Assembly: GCF_010500815.1 (NCBI RefSeq)
Contig: NZ_JAAAMG010000004.1
Location: 50,186-114,185 of the forward strand
Reading direction: 5' to 3'
Length of the DNA stretch: 64,000 bases
Source of the DNA: Jiella pacifica
Lineage (GTDB): Bacteria > Pseudomonadota > Alphaproteobacteria > Rhizobiales > Rhizobiaceae
Shown: positions 21,876-29,793 of the stretch, in pieces
How positions within the stretch are numbered: position 1 is the stretch's first letter
How the letters are laid out: each line of letters begins with the position of its first letter
Made by a program: the position numbers and the translations under genes
The notes under the pieces: model-generated
Database searches by the model: none
Seen by the model: the letters and a program-made list of their open reading frames with translations, nothing else
What the model was told of the DNA's origin: nothing

Positions 21876-21925
21876 GAATTGGGAGGGGCGCCATGACGGC
21901 GCCAACTTAAGAGGAGGAAAATTCC

Positions 21926-23029
21926 ATGAAGAAACTCATCACGGCGCTGCTCGGCGCCAGCCTTTTGTCCGCCCCGGCCTTCGCCCAGTCGGCCTGGACG
22001 GGCGGCGACGATCAGCCGACCAATCCGCTCGCCTGCACCGGTGAATCGCCGGCGCCCGAGCCCGGCGAGTACAATGGCGGCACGCCGACGGGTGCGCCCG
22101 ACCGCAACGGCAAGGACCTGAAGGTCGTCGACATTCCGAAGCTCGTCGGCGTCGGCTATTTCGCCAGCACCGCGTCCGGCATGCAGGAAGCGGCCAAGGA
22201 ACTCGGCAACATCACCGTCAACACCGATGGCCCGACCCGAGCGAACATCGACGAACAGATCACCTTCGTCGACAACTACATCACCTCGGGCGTCGACGGC
22301 ATCCTGTTCGCCGCCAACGACCCGGTGGCGATCGCGCCGGTCCTGAAGAAGGCCCTCGACGCCGGCATCAACGTCGTCGGCTACGACGCCGACGCCGAAG
22401 CCGATGCGCGCCAGTGGTTCGTCAACCAGGCGCTGCCAAACGGCGTCGCGAAATCGATGATGGACCAGCTCGCTTCCGAGATCGGCGAGGAGGGCAGCTT
22501 CGCCATCGTCACCTCGACCTTCACCACGCCGAACCAGGCGCGGTGGATCTCGGAGATGCAGGCCTATACGGAGAAGTGCCATCCGAATCTGAAGTTCCTC
22601 GAGACCGTCGAGGCCCAGGAGGACAACATCCTGTCCTTCAACCAAGCCCAGACGCTGATCAACAAATATGGCGACGAACTGAAGGGCATTCTCGGCATGA
22701 CGAGCGTCGCGACGCCCGCGGCCGCCGAGGCGGTCCAGCAGAACGGCCTGTGCGGCAAGGTCTCGGTGGTCGGCCTGGCGCTGCCCAACGCCATGAAGCC
22801 CTACATCAACTCCGACTGCATCCAGTCGACGATCCTCTGGAACACCGTCGATCTCGGCTATGCGGCGGTCGAGGTGATGCGGCAGGTGGCCGACGGCACG
22901 CTGAAGCCCGGCGACAAGACGGTGAAGGCCGGCCGCCTCGGCGAACTGCCGATCGTCAACCAGAGCCAGGTGCTGCTTGGCCAGCCGAAGGTGTTCACCA
23001 AGGCCGACATCAACGACTTCGACTTCTGA
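21926..23029 (+). CDS. rhaS: Rhamnose ABC transporter, periplasmic binding protein
   Basis: A 367-residue type-I periplasmic sugar-binding protein. Residues 1-20 are a Sec signal peptide ending AFA-Q. Residues 22-60 form an unusual Gly/Pro/Thr-rich leader with one cysteine before the usual fold starts (VDIPKLVGVGYFASTASGMQEAAKELG). The body has the two-lobed Peripla_BP_4 pattern. GAGGAGGAAAATT before the ATG is a very strong ribosome site, as expected for an abundant binding protein. It is the last gene of the transcript, whereas in the classical rhizobial order rhaS comes first. The substrate is inferred from the neighbours. Confidence 0.83.
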   Translation: MKKLITALLGASLLSAPAFAQSAWTGGDDQPTNPLACTGESPAPEPGEYNGGTPTGAPDRNGKDLKVVDIPKLVGVGYFASTASGMQEAAKELGNITVNTDGPTRANIDEQITFVDNYITSGVDGILFAANDPVAIAPVLKKALDAGINVVGYDADAEADARQWFVNQALPNGVAKSMMDQLASEIGEEGSFAIVTSTFTTPNQARWISEMQAYTEKCHPNLKFLETVEAQEDNILSFNQAQTLINKYGDELKGILGMTSVATPAAAEAVQQNGLCGKVSVVGLALPNAMKPYINSDCIQSTILWNTVDLGYAAVEVMRQVADGTLKPGDKTVKAGRLGELPIVNQSQVLLGQPKVFTKADINDFDF

Positions 23030-23041
23030 GAATGAGAAGCA

Positions 23042-23065
23042 GGCGGCGGGTTTCGGCCCGCCGCC
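23042..23065 (+). terminator. Terminator-like hairpin after rhaS
   Basis: GGCGGCGGG, a six-base loop, then CCCGCCGCC form a perfect nine-pair stem 12 bases after the rhaS stop. There is no T run, so termination may be weak or Rho-assisted. Confidence 0.65.
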
Positions 23066-23171
23066 CGAAGGCCCGAAAGGTTGCGGCTAAAATCTCGCTC
23101 TTGTGTCGCAGCAAGGGGCTACGAGGCACCTATGACTCCACAACTGCGGGAAATCCGGCTAGGTATGCGCG

Positions 23172-24137
23172 ATGCATCTTCCTCGCTTGAATTCCGCAAG
23201 ATCGATCCTGGTGTTACTGGGATTTTTCGTCCTGGACCGCGTTATAACGGTTTTCAATTGGGAAACCGAAGAAGCGTGGCAGGCTATTACGCGCGACAAC
23301 GCCGGAAACATTCGATTGCCCCCAGCGGCACTTATGTTGGAGATGGGATTTTTAACACCGTACCTCATTGGTGCGGCAGCAGCATTGGTAGTCTGGTTCA
23401 TATCTGAATTAATTCGATTTCGGGACGGACGAAAAAGTGATGGATTCGCTCGAATCGATCAGAATGCCGGTCTGTTGTCGATTCTGCAGCGTCCACCCAA
23501 CGAACAGATTGCGGACCTAGAGTCTCACAATCGAGACTTGCAGGCCGAACGGAATAGTCTTCGAGTCAGGCTGCAGAATCTGCTCGCTGGTGGAACAGCC
23601 ATTGCTACCGAAATCGAAATTAAACGATCGAACGATGTGACTGGGCGCTATTGGTTAAGCTTCCGGATTGCACGGACGCAACCTGTTGTTTATGTTTGTC
23701 TTGATCTTCAAATAGGCATCTGGGATGGCTCAGAGCAGAAAAGGTTTAGATGGGGCAAGAGGACCCGGCACATTATTAAAAACATATCGCCTGCTGTTGT
23801 AGGACGGACTCAATCGATATTGATTGTTGATGATCAATTAGTAAGTCCATTCGAAAAAAATGCGCCCCACTGGAATGTCGGCCAAACAACCGAAACAGGA
23901 TTTATTGATGCGCCGCCAAGTTTTCAAAAAGCAGCGATCGTTTTTGTTGCAGACGAGGTCGAGCAAGAATATAAAATGCTTGTGATGCCACGCGAGTACG
24001 GAAAAGCGATTTCGATCATAGATGAAAGATTTTTTGCGAGAGACAATTTCTGGGGGCAGCATGTTCCAAATGTTGATCTACGGCTCACGCGAGGCCTCCG
24101 GGAATTGACAACACCTGAAGCAAGAACTTATCGTTGA
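23172..24137 (+). CDS. Unrecognised membrane protein in an AT-rich island
   Basis: A 321-residue protein with two hydrophobic segments at about residues 11-28 and 59-80, then a coiled-coil stretch (about 112-140, IADLESHNRDLQAERNSLRV) and a beta-rich soluble domain of about 170 residues rich in aromatic and basic residues. I do not recognise the family. Codon use and base composition are clearly more AT-rich than every neighbour (AAT, ATA, TTT and AAA codons are common), a sign of recent acquisition. It stands alone between the rhamnose and polyol clusters. The ribosome site is poor, so the exact start is uncertain. A membrane-anchored sensor or effector in a defence or surface system is possible but unproven. 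Confidence 0.68.
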   Translation: MHLPRLNSARSILVLLGFFVLDRVITVFNWETEEAWQAITRDNAGNIRLPPAALMLEMGFLTPYLIGAAAALVVWFISELIRFRDGRKSDGFARIDQNAGLLSILQRPPNEQIADLESHNRDLQAERNSLRVRLQNLLAGGTAIATEIEIKRSNDVTGRYWLSFRIARTQPVVYVCLDLQIGIWDGSEQKRFRWGKRTRHIIKNISPAVVGRTQSILIVDDQLVSPFEKNAPHWNVGQTTETGFIDAPPSFQKAAIVFVADEVEQEYKMLVMPREYGKAISIIDERFFARDNFWGQHVPNVDLRLTRGLRELTTPEARTYR

Positions 24138-24276
24138 ATTCTTTCGATTTTTCACTCTGAAATTTGCGTTGTTCGCAAGCTCTATCAGAAAAATCCGCGC
24201 CACCGGAGTATTGGTATGCCATGGAGCGCCAATTGTCTTTATAATTTCCGTCTTAGCGTGAGCGTTACTATTCCCC

Positions 24277-25008
24277 TCACCGTACCGTATACCCCCCATC
24301 GGCCATCAGCGTCGCGCCGTTGACGATGCCGGCCTCTGCCGAGGCGAGATAGAGAGCGGCGGCGGCGATTTCCGAGGGCTTGGCGAAACGTCCCACCGGG
24401 ATGTCCCGCCGCGCCTTTTCGCCCTTTTCGCCGGACCAGCCGACGAGGGCCATTGGCGTCTCGACCACCGTCGGGGCGATGGCATTGGCGGTGATGCCGT
24501 AGCGCGCCCATTCGATCGCCATGACCTTGGTGAGGTTGATCAGCGCCGCCTTGCTCGCGCCGTAGGCCGCATGCTCCTCGATGGCGATGACGCCGGCCTG
24601 GGAGGAGACGTTGACGATCCGCCCGCGGCCGGACGCCTTGAGGAAGGGGAGGGCGGCGGCGGCCATCAGCCAGGGCGCCCGGAGGTTGATCCGCATGGTG
24701 CGGTCCCAGGCGTCGACTTCGGTCTTCTCGGCCGGAAAGACGATGCCCAGGCCGGCATTGTTGATCAGGATGTCGATGCCGGTTTCGCGGCCGATCGCTG
24801 CGACGCCCGCCGCGATTGCCGCGGGGTCTTCCAGGTCGATGACGGCGTGGCGATTGTCCGGCCCGAGGCGTGTCGCAAGCTCCGACGCGTCGGCGATGTC
24901 GACGAGGACGAGCCGTGCGCCGGCCTTGGCGAAAGCCTCCGCCATGGCGACGCCGATGCCGCCGGCGGCCCCGGTGATCAAGGCCGTCAGGCCCGACAGA
25001 TCGCTCAT
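24277..25008 (-). CDS. Short-chain dehydrogenase, last gene of the polyol operon
   Basis: A 243-residue SDR oxidoreductase. It has the nucleotide motif TGAAGGIG (residues 11-18), NNAG, a catalytic Ser (VNVSSQAG) and YGASK, and ends with the usual GGYTVR. An acidic residue after the second strand (LVLVDIAD) suggests NAD rather than NADP. The ATG at 25008 has GGGAGGAAG upstream. It probably oxidises a polyol or a sugar of the pathway encoded around it. Exact substrate unknown. Confidence 0.85.
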   Translation of the reverse strand: MSDLSGLTALITGAAGGIGVAMAEAFAKAGARLVLVDIADASELATRLGPDNRHAVIDLEDPAAIAAGVAAIGRETGIDILINNAGLGIVFPAEKTEVDAWDRTMRINLRAPWLMAAAALPFLKASGRGRIVNVSSQAGVIAIEEHAAYGASKAALINLTKVMAIEWARYGITANAIAPTVVETPMALVGWSGEKGEKARRDIPVGRFAKPSEIAAAALYLASAEAGIVNGATLMADGGYTVR

Positions 25009-25079
25009 GCTGCTTCCTCCCGAAGTTTCCCGTGGAACGCGCCGGCGACGATCCTGCTGCGACGCCGGCGCGTCTTGCC

Positions 25080-25808
25080 TCAGATGTCGAAGTTGGTCGG
25101 CAGGACGACCATGTCGCGGATGGTGACGTTTCTGGAACGCGTCAGCATGTAGATGATCGCGTCCGACACCTCGGTCGGCTCGATCAGGCTGCCTGAGTCC
25201 TTGGCCGCCTGGAGCCGGTCGGCCGGCCAGTCGGCGAGGAGGGCGGAGACGACCGGGCCCGGCGAGACCTGGCCGACGCGGATGCCGTGCTTGTTCAACT
25301 GGCGGCGCATGGTCTGGACGAAGCAGGTGATCGCCCATTTCGAGCCGGAATAGACCGGCTCCCACTGGATCGGCATGTGGCCGGCGACCGAACAGGTGAC
25401 GACGATGTCGCCGGTCTTACGCTCGATCATGTGGGGGATGACGTCGCGCACGTTCTTCATGACGGCGTTGACGTTGAGATTGAGCATCCGGTCGATGGTC
25501 GCCGTGTCGGTCTCGGTGAGATCGCCGCCGATATAGGTGCCGGCATTGCAGTGGAGGATGTCGATCCGCCCGGTCTTGGCGAGGATCTCCGGCACCATGG
25601 CGGCGCAGCTCGCCGCATCGAGGAGGTCGGTGACCTGGGCGATCGCCTTGTCGCCGAGCCGCTCGGTGATTTTCGCAAGCGCCGCCGCGTCGCGATCGAC
25701 CATCACCACGCTCGCCCCTTGGGCAATCAGCGCCTCGGTGGTGGCAAGTCCGATGCCCGACGCCGCACCGGTGACGGCGGCGACCTTGCCGTTCAATAAT
25801 TCAGCCAT
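25080..25808 (-). CDS. Short-chain dehydrogenase, ribitol 2-dehydrogenase-like
   Basis: A 242-residue SDR with TGAASGIG, HCNAG, TCSVAG and YSGSK in the expected places and an Asp after beta-2 (VVMVDRD), pointing to NAD. The tail RSRNVTIRDMVVLPTNFDI matches what I recall for RbtD-type ribitol 2-dehydrogenases, which turn ribitol into D-ribulose. It lies between two other SDR genes with short gaps, in the leftward operon of the polyol cluster. Which pentitol or hexitol it uses cannot be fixed from sequence. Confidence 0.75.
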   Translation of the reverse strand: MAELLNGKVAAVTGAASGIGLATTEALIAQGASVVMVDRDAAALAKITERLGDKAIAQVTDLLDAASCAAMVPEILAKTGRIDILHCNAGTYIGGDLTETDTATIDRMLNLNVNAVMKNVRDVIPHMIERKTGDIVVTCSVAGHMPIQWEPVYSGSKWAITCFVQTMRRQLNKHGIRVGQVSPGPVVSALLADWPADRLQAAKDSGSLIEPTEVSDAIIYMLTRSRNVTIRDMVVLPTNFDI

Positions 25809-25845
25809 GTTCTTCTTCCTTCGATAGTCTGTTCGATCGCGCGTC

Positions 25846-26577
25846 TCAGACGCTCATGAACCCGCCTTCGACCGGCAGGACGGCGCCGGTCACCATCGCC
25901 GCATCCGCCGACAGCAGCATCGCGATCATCGACGCGACGTCCTCGACCTCGGCGAAGCGGCCGATCGGCGTGCGCGCCATCATCGGCTCGCTCTTTTCCG
26001 GGTCGCTCCAGGCGGCCGCGGCCAGCTCGGTCAGGGTGATGCCGGGGGCAACGGCGTTGACGCGGATGCCGTGCGGTCCGAGCTCCTTGGCGAGGACGCG
26101 CGTCGCGCCTTCCAGCCCGGCCTTGGAGGCGGCGTAGCAGAGGTGGTTCGCAAAGCCTCTGTGGCCGGCGAGCGAGGTGACGTTGACGATGGCGCCGCCG
26201 CCGCCCGCCGCGATGCGCGCCCGGGCAAATTCCTGGGCGCAGATCAGCGCCGCTCGCAGATTGATGCCGAGGACCGTCTCGTAGCCGTCCTCGGTGAATT
26301 CCAGCGTGCTTTCGAGGACGTTGGTGCCGGCGCAGTTGACGAGGTGATCGGCGGTTCCCGCCTCCTGCATGGCGGCGCGGGCGACCTTCGGGTCGAGAAG
26401 ATCGGCCTTGATCGTCCGACACCCCGTCTCTTCGGCAAGGCTCGCAAGGTCGGAGTCGGTGCGGGCGATGGCGACGACCTTGGCGCACCGCTCGCTGACG
26501 AACTTCGCGGTGGCGCGGCCGATGCCCTTGCCGGCGCCGGTGATGATGACGGTCTGGCCGTCGAAGCTGTTCGGCAT
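25846..26577 (-). CDS. Short-chain dehydrogenase, xylulose/carbonyl reductase-like
   Basis: A 243-residue SDR. TGAGKGIG is the nucleotide motif, the second strand ends VAIART (Arg in place of Asp, which favours NADP), then NCAG, NVTSLAG and YAASK. The pattern is close to L-xylulose reductase or sugar-alcohol reductase types. The ATG at 26577 is preferred (GGGAG nine bases upstream) over another ATG five codons earlier. It is third from the regulator end of the leftward operon. Confidence 0.8.
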   Translation of the reverse strand: MPNSFDGQTVIITGAGKGIGRATAKFVSERCAKVVAIARTDSDLASLAEETGCRTIKADLLDPKVARAAMQEAGTADHLVNCAGTNVLESTLEFTEDGYETVLGINLRAALICAQEFARARIAAGGGGAIVNVTSLAGHRGFANHLCYAASKAGLEGATRVLAKELGPHGIRVNAVAPGITLTELAAAAWSDPEKSEPMMARTPIGRFAEVEDVASMIAMLLSADAAMVTGAVLPVEGGFMSV

Positions 26578-26673
26578 ATCTCGCTCTCCCATTGTCGCAT
26601 TCGTGTCGCGCCCGGCGCCCTGCCGGTCGCGGATCTTCTCTGTCCCGGACCCATTCCTCGGCCGAATTGCGGC

Positions 26674-27648
26674 TCAGGGCCCAGCGCGGCCCGTCGCGGC
26701 AATGAAGGCGTCGAGTTCGGCGCGGGTGCCGGCGCCCTCCATCGGGCCGCGGACCGTGACGTTGCGGGCGCCGGCCGCGCAGGCATAGGTGAGGGCCTCT
26801 TCGATGCTCGAGCCGAGACGCCGGCAGGCGACATAGGCGCCGCCGAAACAGTCGCCCGCGCCGGTCGGATCGACCTCGGGGACGGCGAAGGCGGCGACGT
26901 GCAGTGGTTCGGCGCCGGGGGTGAAGACGCTCGCGCCGCGGGCACCTTCCTTCAGCGCGATTTCCGGAATGCCCATCGAAAGGAGCCTGTCGATCGCCGC
27001 CTCGCGTCCCGCGACACCCGCGGCACGTTCCAGTTCCTCGCCCGACGGCAACAGCAGATCGGCCATGGCGACGAGTTCGGAAAAGCGCCGTTCGGTGTCG
27101 TCGTCGTATTTCAATTCCTTGCGAAGGTTCGGATCGAACGACAGCGACCCGCCCCGCTCCTTGACGATCCGGACCGCGCGATCGATCACCGCCACCGCGC
27201 TCGGCATCGACAGCGCCGAGCCCATGACGTGGAGGTGTCCGGCCTTCGCCACCAGCGTCTCGACCGCTTCCGACCAGCCGAAGCGGGCCGCTGCGGAGGT
27301 GGCGATGTTGTAGACGAAGTCGCGCGTGCCGTCTGCCCGGTAGCGCACGAAGGCGCTGCCGGTCGGATAGGTCGGATCGACGGCGATGGCCGAGACGTCG
27401 GCGCCGTCGCGGGCGAGGCGGTCGACGTTCAGTCGGCCGAAATCATCCGCGCCGACGGCGCCGACGATCGCCGCCGAGCCGCCGATCCTGGCGCACTGGT
27501 CGGTGAAGATCGCCGGTGCGCCGCTGGCAAACGGCCCGACGAGATCGATCGGCTGGCGAAAGCCCTCGCCGACAGACGTCGCCATGATCTCGACGAGGAT
27601 CTCGCCGACGGTGATCGTCGGGCCGAGATGGTCCGGAGCGAGCGCCAT
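26674..27648 (-). CDS. PfkB-family sugar kinase, tagatose kinase-like
   Basis: A 324-residue ribokinase/PfkB-family enzyme. Family signature 1 is near the start (GGSAAIVGAVGADDFGRL) and signature 2 is DPTGAGDCFGGA, with the catalytic base at Asp266. The opening TVGEILVEIMA and the segment PFASGAPAIFTDQ resemble the tagatose kinase (TagK) of Agrobacterium as I remember it, so ketohexose 6-phosphorylation is the best guess. It starts three bases after the stop of the epimerase gene, so the two are coupled. Confidence 0.82.
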   Translation of the reverse strand: MALAPDHLGPTITVGEILVEIMATSVGEGFRQPIDLVGPFASGAPAIFTDQCARIGGSAAIVGAVGADDFGRLNVDRLARDGADVSAIAVDPTYPTGSAFVRYRADGTRDFVYNIATSAAARFGWSEAVETLVAKAGHLHVMGSALSMPSAVAVIDRAVRIVKERGGSLSFDPNLRKELKYDDDTERRFSELVAMADLLLPSGEELERAAGVAGREAAIDRLLSMGIPEIALKEGARGASVFTPGAEPLHVAAFAVPEVDPTGAGDCFGGAYVACRRLGSSIEEALTYACAAGARNVTVRGPMEGAGTRAELDAFIAATGRAGP

Positions 27649-27651
27649 GGT

Positions 27652-28536
27652 TCAGGCGTCTGCGTTGATCTGGCGGGCGATCGTCGCCTCTTGCCACTTC
27701 GCTTCGATGAAGGTCTTGGCATGGGCGGCGAGCTGGTCGTTGTCGGTCCAGGTGTCGCGCCAGATGCCGCAGGCGACCGACAGCGCCTCGTCGACGATCG
27801 CGCCGGAGAAGCTCTCGAAGGTGATGTCGCGGGCATAGCCGATGTCGGCCAGCGCCCGGAACGAGGCGGAGAAATCGATGGTTCCGGTGCCGAGGAAGCC
27901 GCGATAGTTCTCGCCGATGTGGAAGTAGCCCAGCTTGTCGCCGGCCAGGCGGATCGCCGCGGCGGGATCGGCCTCCTCGATGTTCATGTGAAACGTGTCG
28001 AGATGCAGGCGCACGTCGTCGCGGCCGGTATCGGCGATGAATTTCAGCCCCTGTGCCGTCGTGTTGAGGAGGTTCGATTCGAACCGGTTGACGATCTCGA
28101 GGACGATCTCGACGCCGCAGGTCTTGGCGATCTCGGCCGTCGCCGCGATCGTCTCGGCGCTGTTCATCCAGCCGTCGCGGCTCGGCATCGAATCGTATTT
28201 GCCGTGCTTGGAGAAGATGATGCCGCCGAGCCGGATGCCGCCGACGTCGCGGACCGTCTTGACCACGTCGGACAACAGCGCCCGGCCCCTGGCGACGACA
28301 TCGGTGTCCTCGCTGGAGACGTCGCAATCGGCTGGCAGGCCCATGGTCACGACGACTTCGAGGTCGAGGGAGCGGGCTTTCTTCGCCAGCCTGTCGAGGT
28401 CGTAGCGGCCGGGAAAGAGATAGGCGATCTCGACCATCCGGTAGCCGTGCTCGGCGGATTTTTCGAGCGCCGTCTCCAGGCCGTCCTGGGTCTTGCCGTC
28501 GGTCCAGACGAAGGTGTGAATGCCAAGGCGTCGCAT
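27652..28536 (-). CDS. Ketose 3-epimerase (D-tagatose/D-psicose 3-epimerase family)
   Basis: A 294-residue TIM-barrel protein of the AP-endonuclease-2-like fold. The four metal ligands of the ketose 3-epimerases are all present: Glu147 (LEIVNRFE), Asp180 (HLDTFH), His206 (FHIGEN) and Glu241 (TFESFSG). Their spacing is the same as in D-tagatose 3-epimerase, shifted by five. Arg212 (YRGFLGTG) fits the phosphate-free ketose site. It should epimerise a free ketose at C3 before phosphorylation by the adjacent PfkB kinase. Gene order puts it just after the regulator. Confidence 0.82.
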   Translation of the reverse strand: MRRLGIHTFVWTDGKTQDGLETALEKSAEHGYRMVEIAYLFPGRYDLDRLAKKARSLDLEVVVTMGLPADCDVSSEDTDVVARGRALLSDVVKTVRDVGGIRLGGIIFSKHGKYDSMPSRDGWMNSAETIAATAEIAKTCGVEIVLEIVNRFESNLLNTTAQGLKFIADTGRDDVRLHLDTFHMNIEEADPAAAIRLAGDKLGYFHIGENYRGFLGTGTIDFSASFRALADIGYARDITFESFSGAIVDEALSVACGIWRDTWTDNDQLAAHAKTFIEAKWQEATIARQINADA

Positions 28537-28601
28537 GAAGTGTTCCTCCCATATGTTCGCTCTCGCCGTCGCTTCCCCGGCGAGGCGATTCTCTCAAGGT
28601 G

Positions 28602-29603
28602 TCAGCCGGCTCGCTGTTCGGCCGCCTGCCTTGCTGTTTTACGCCCTTCCGACGGTTCGACGAGAAGCTCGGCGGTGACGTCGTCGGTGATCAGCGTGTC
28701 GATGAGACCGCGCCGCGCGGCGGCGCGGATGATTTCGACCTTGTGGGGCCCGGCCGCCGCCAGGATCTTTTCGGGCGTTTTCTCGACGACGTCCAGATCG
28801 ACGCCGATCGTGCGCCTGTCGAGCGGATGGTCGATCGTCCGACCGTCCTCGTCGAGAAACCGGCCGAGGACGTCGCCGATCGCGCCGGCATTTCTGATCG
28901 CCGACGGTGGAAACTCCTCCGGCAGCCCGTTGGCGACGAGATAGGATCTGGACGAGATGTCGCTCGCGGTCAAAATGGCGGCGTCGAGTTCTTCGAATTT
29001 GGCGAAATGATCGGCGAAGATCTGCTGGGAGAGGAAGATGGCGCGGTCGACCCCCTCCGACAGGAAGATCGGCGCCGCCAGCAGCGAATAGCTCGCGCCG
29101 AGCTGCGCCGCGAAACCCGAGGCGATGCTGAAGGAATTGAAGGAGGCGCCCTGCATCGTGCCGCCCAGCATCGAGACGATCTCGACGTCGGGATTGGCGA
29201 GCTGCGGCAGCTTCTGGATCCCCGCCTCGAGCGTCATTCCCCACGACACGCCGATCTTCCGCCAGGCCTTGGCACGAAGCCGCTCGGTGACGACGGCCGC
29301 CAGCGCCGCCCCGACGGAGCCGTGGTAGTCGTAAGCGTCGCGGCGGGCCGGAGCGGCGATCACGCGCTCGATGCCGAGCTGCCGGCGCAGCCTGTCCTGG
29401 AGTTCGATCCGGGCGACGAAGGGGGACTCGATCCGGACCTTCACCATGCCCAGCGACTTCGCCCGCTGGATCGCCTGGTTCACGCGCAGGCGCGTGGTGT
29501 CGAGAAACTTCGCGATCTCGGCCTGGGTCATGCCGTTCACGTAATAGTGCCAGCAGACCTCGGTCGCGAACGCGTCGCTCTCGTCCTGTCCCTCCCGCAC
29601 CAT
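28602..29603 (-). CDS. SorC/DeoR-type sugar-responsive transcriptional regulator
   Basis: A 333-residue SorC-family regulator. The N-terminal helix-turn-helix is in YYVNGMTQAEIAKFLDTTRL (about residues 20-39). The C-terminal sugar-phosphate-binding domain has ISWGMTLEAG-like (GVSWGMTLEAG), SMLGGT and the end segment RRGLIDTLITDD. It stands divergent from the ABC transporter operon and leads the leftward operon, so it most likely controls both from the 190-bp region between them. The inducer is probably a phosphorylated ketose from the pathway. Confidence 0.88.
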   Translation of the reverse strand: MVREGQDESDAFATEVCWHYYVNGMTQAEIAKFLDTTRLRVNQAIQRAKSLGMVKVRIESPFVARIELQDRLRRQLGIERVIAAPARRDAYDYHGSVGAALAAVVTERLRAKAWRKIGVSWGMTLEAGIQKLPQLANPDVEIVSMLGGTMQGASFNSFSIASGFAAQLGASYSLLAAPIFLSEGVDRAIFLSQQIFADHFAKFEELDAAILTASDISSRSYLVANGLPEEFPPSAIRNAGAIGDVLGRFLDEDGRTIDHPLDRRTIGVDLDVVEKTPEKILAAAGPHKVEIIRAAARRGLIDTLITDDVTAELLVEPSEGRKTARQAAEQRAG

Positions 29604-29650
29604 CCAAGCCTCGTCAGCACCCCCGCCACGGATGGGAAGCTATGGCATGG

Positions 29651-29715
29651 ATTACAAATGGAAGACAACGCATACATCTGTAAAAAAATCACTTGCATCA
29701 TGCACCATACATTTG
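29651..29715. promoter_or_regulatory. Candidate operator region of the polyol cluster
   Basis: The AT-rich region between the divergent regulator and transporter genes holds CATACATCTG (29671-29680) and CATACATTTG (29706-29715), 35 bases apart, with CAAATG in inverted orientation at 29655-29660 and TGCA-TCA-TGCA at 29694-29704. Such spaced repeats are typical for SorC-type regulators. Binding is inference. Confidence 0.4.
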
Positions 29716-29793
29716 CATCCTTCCGTCGGAGGCATTGCGGCGCGCCCACGGGGTCATGTCGCTGCGGCCCCGCGACCGAACGGGAGGAAGTCC

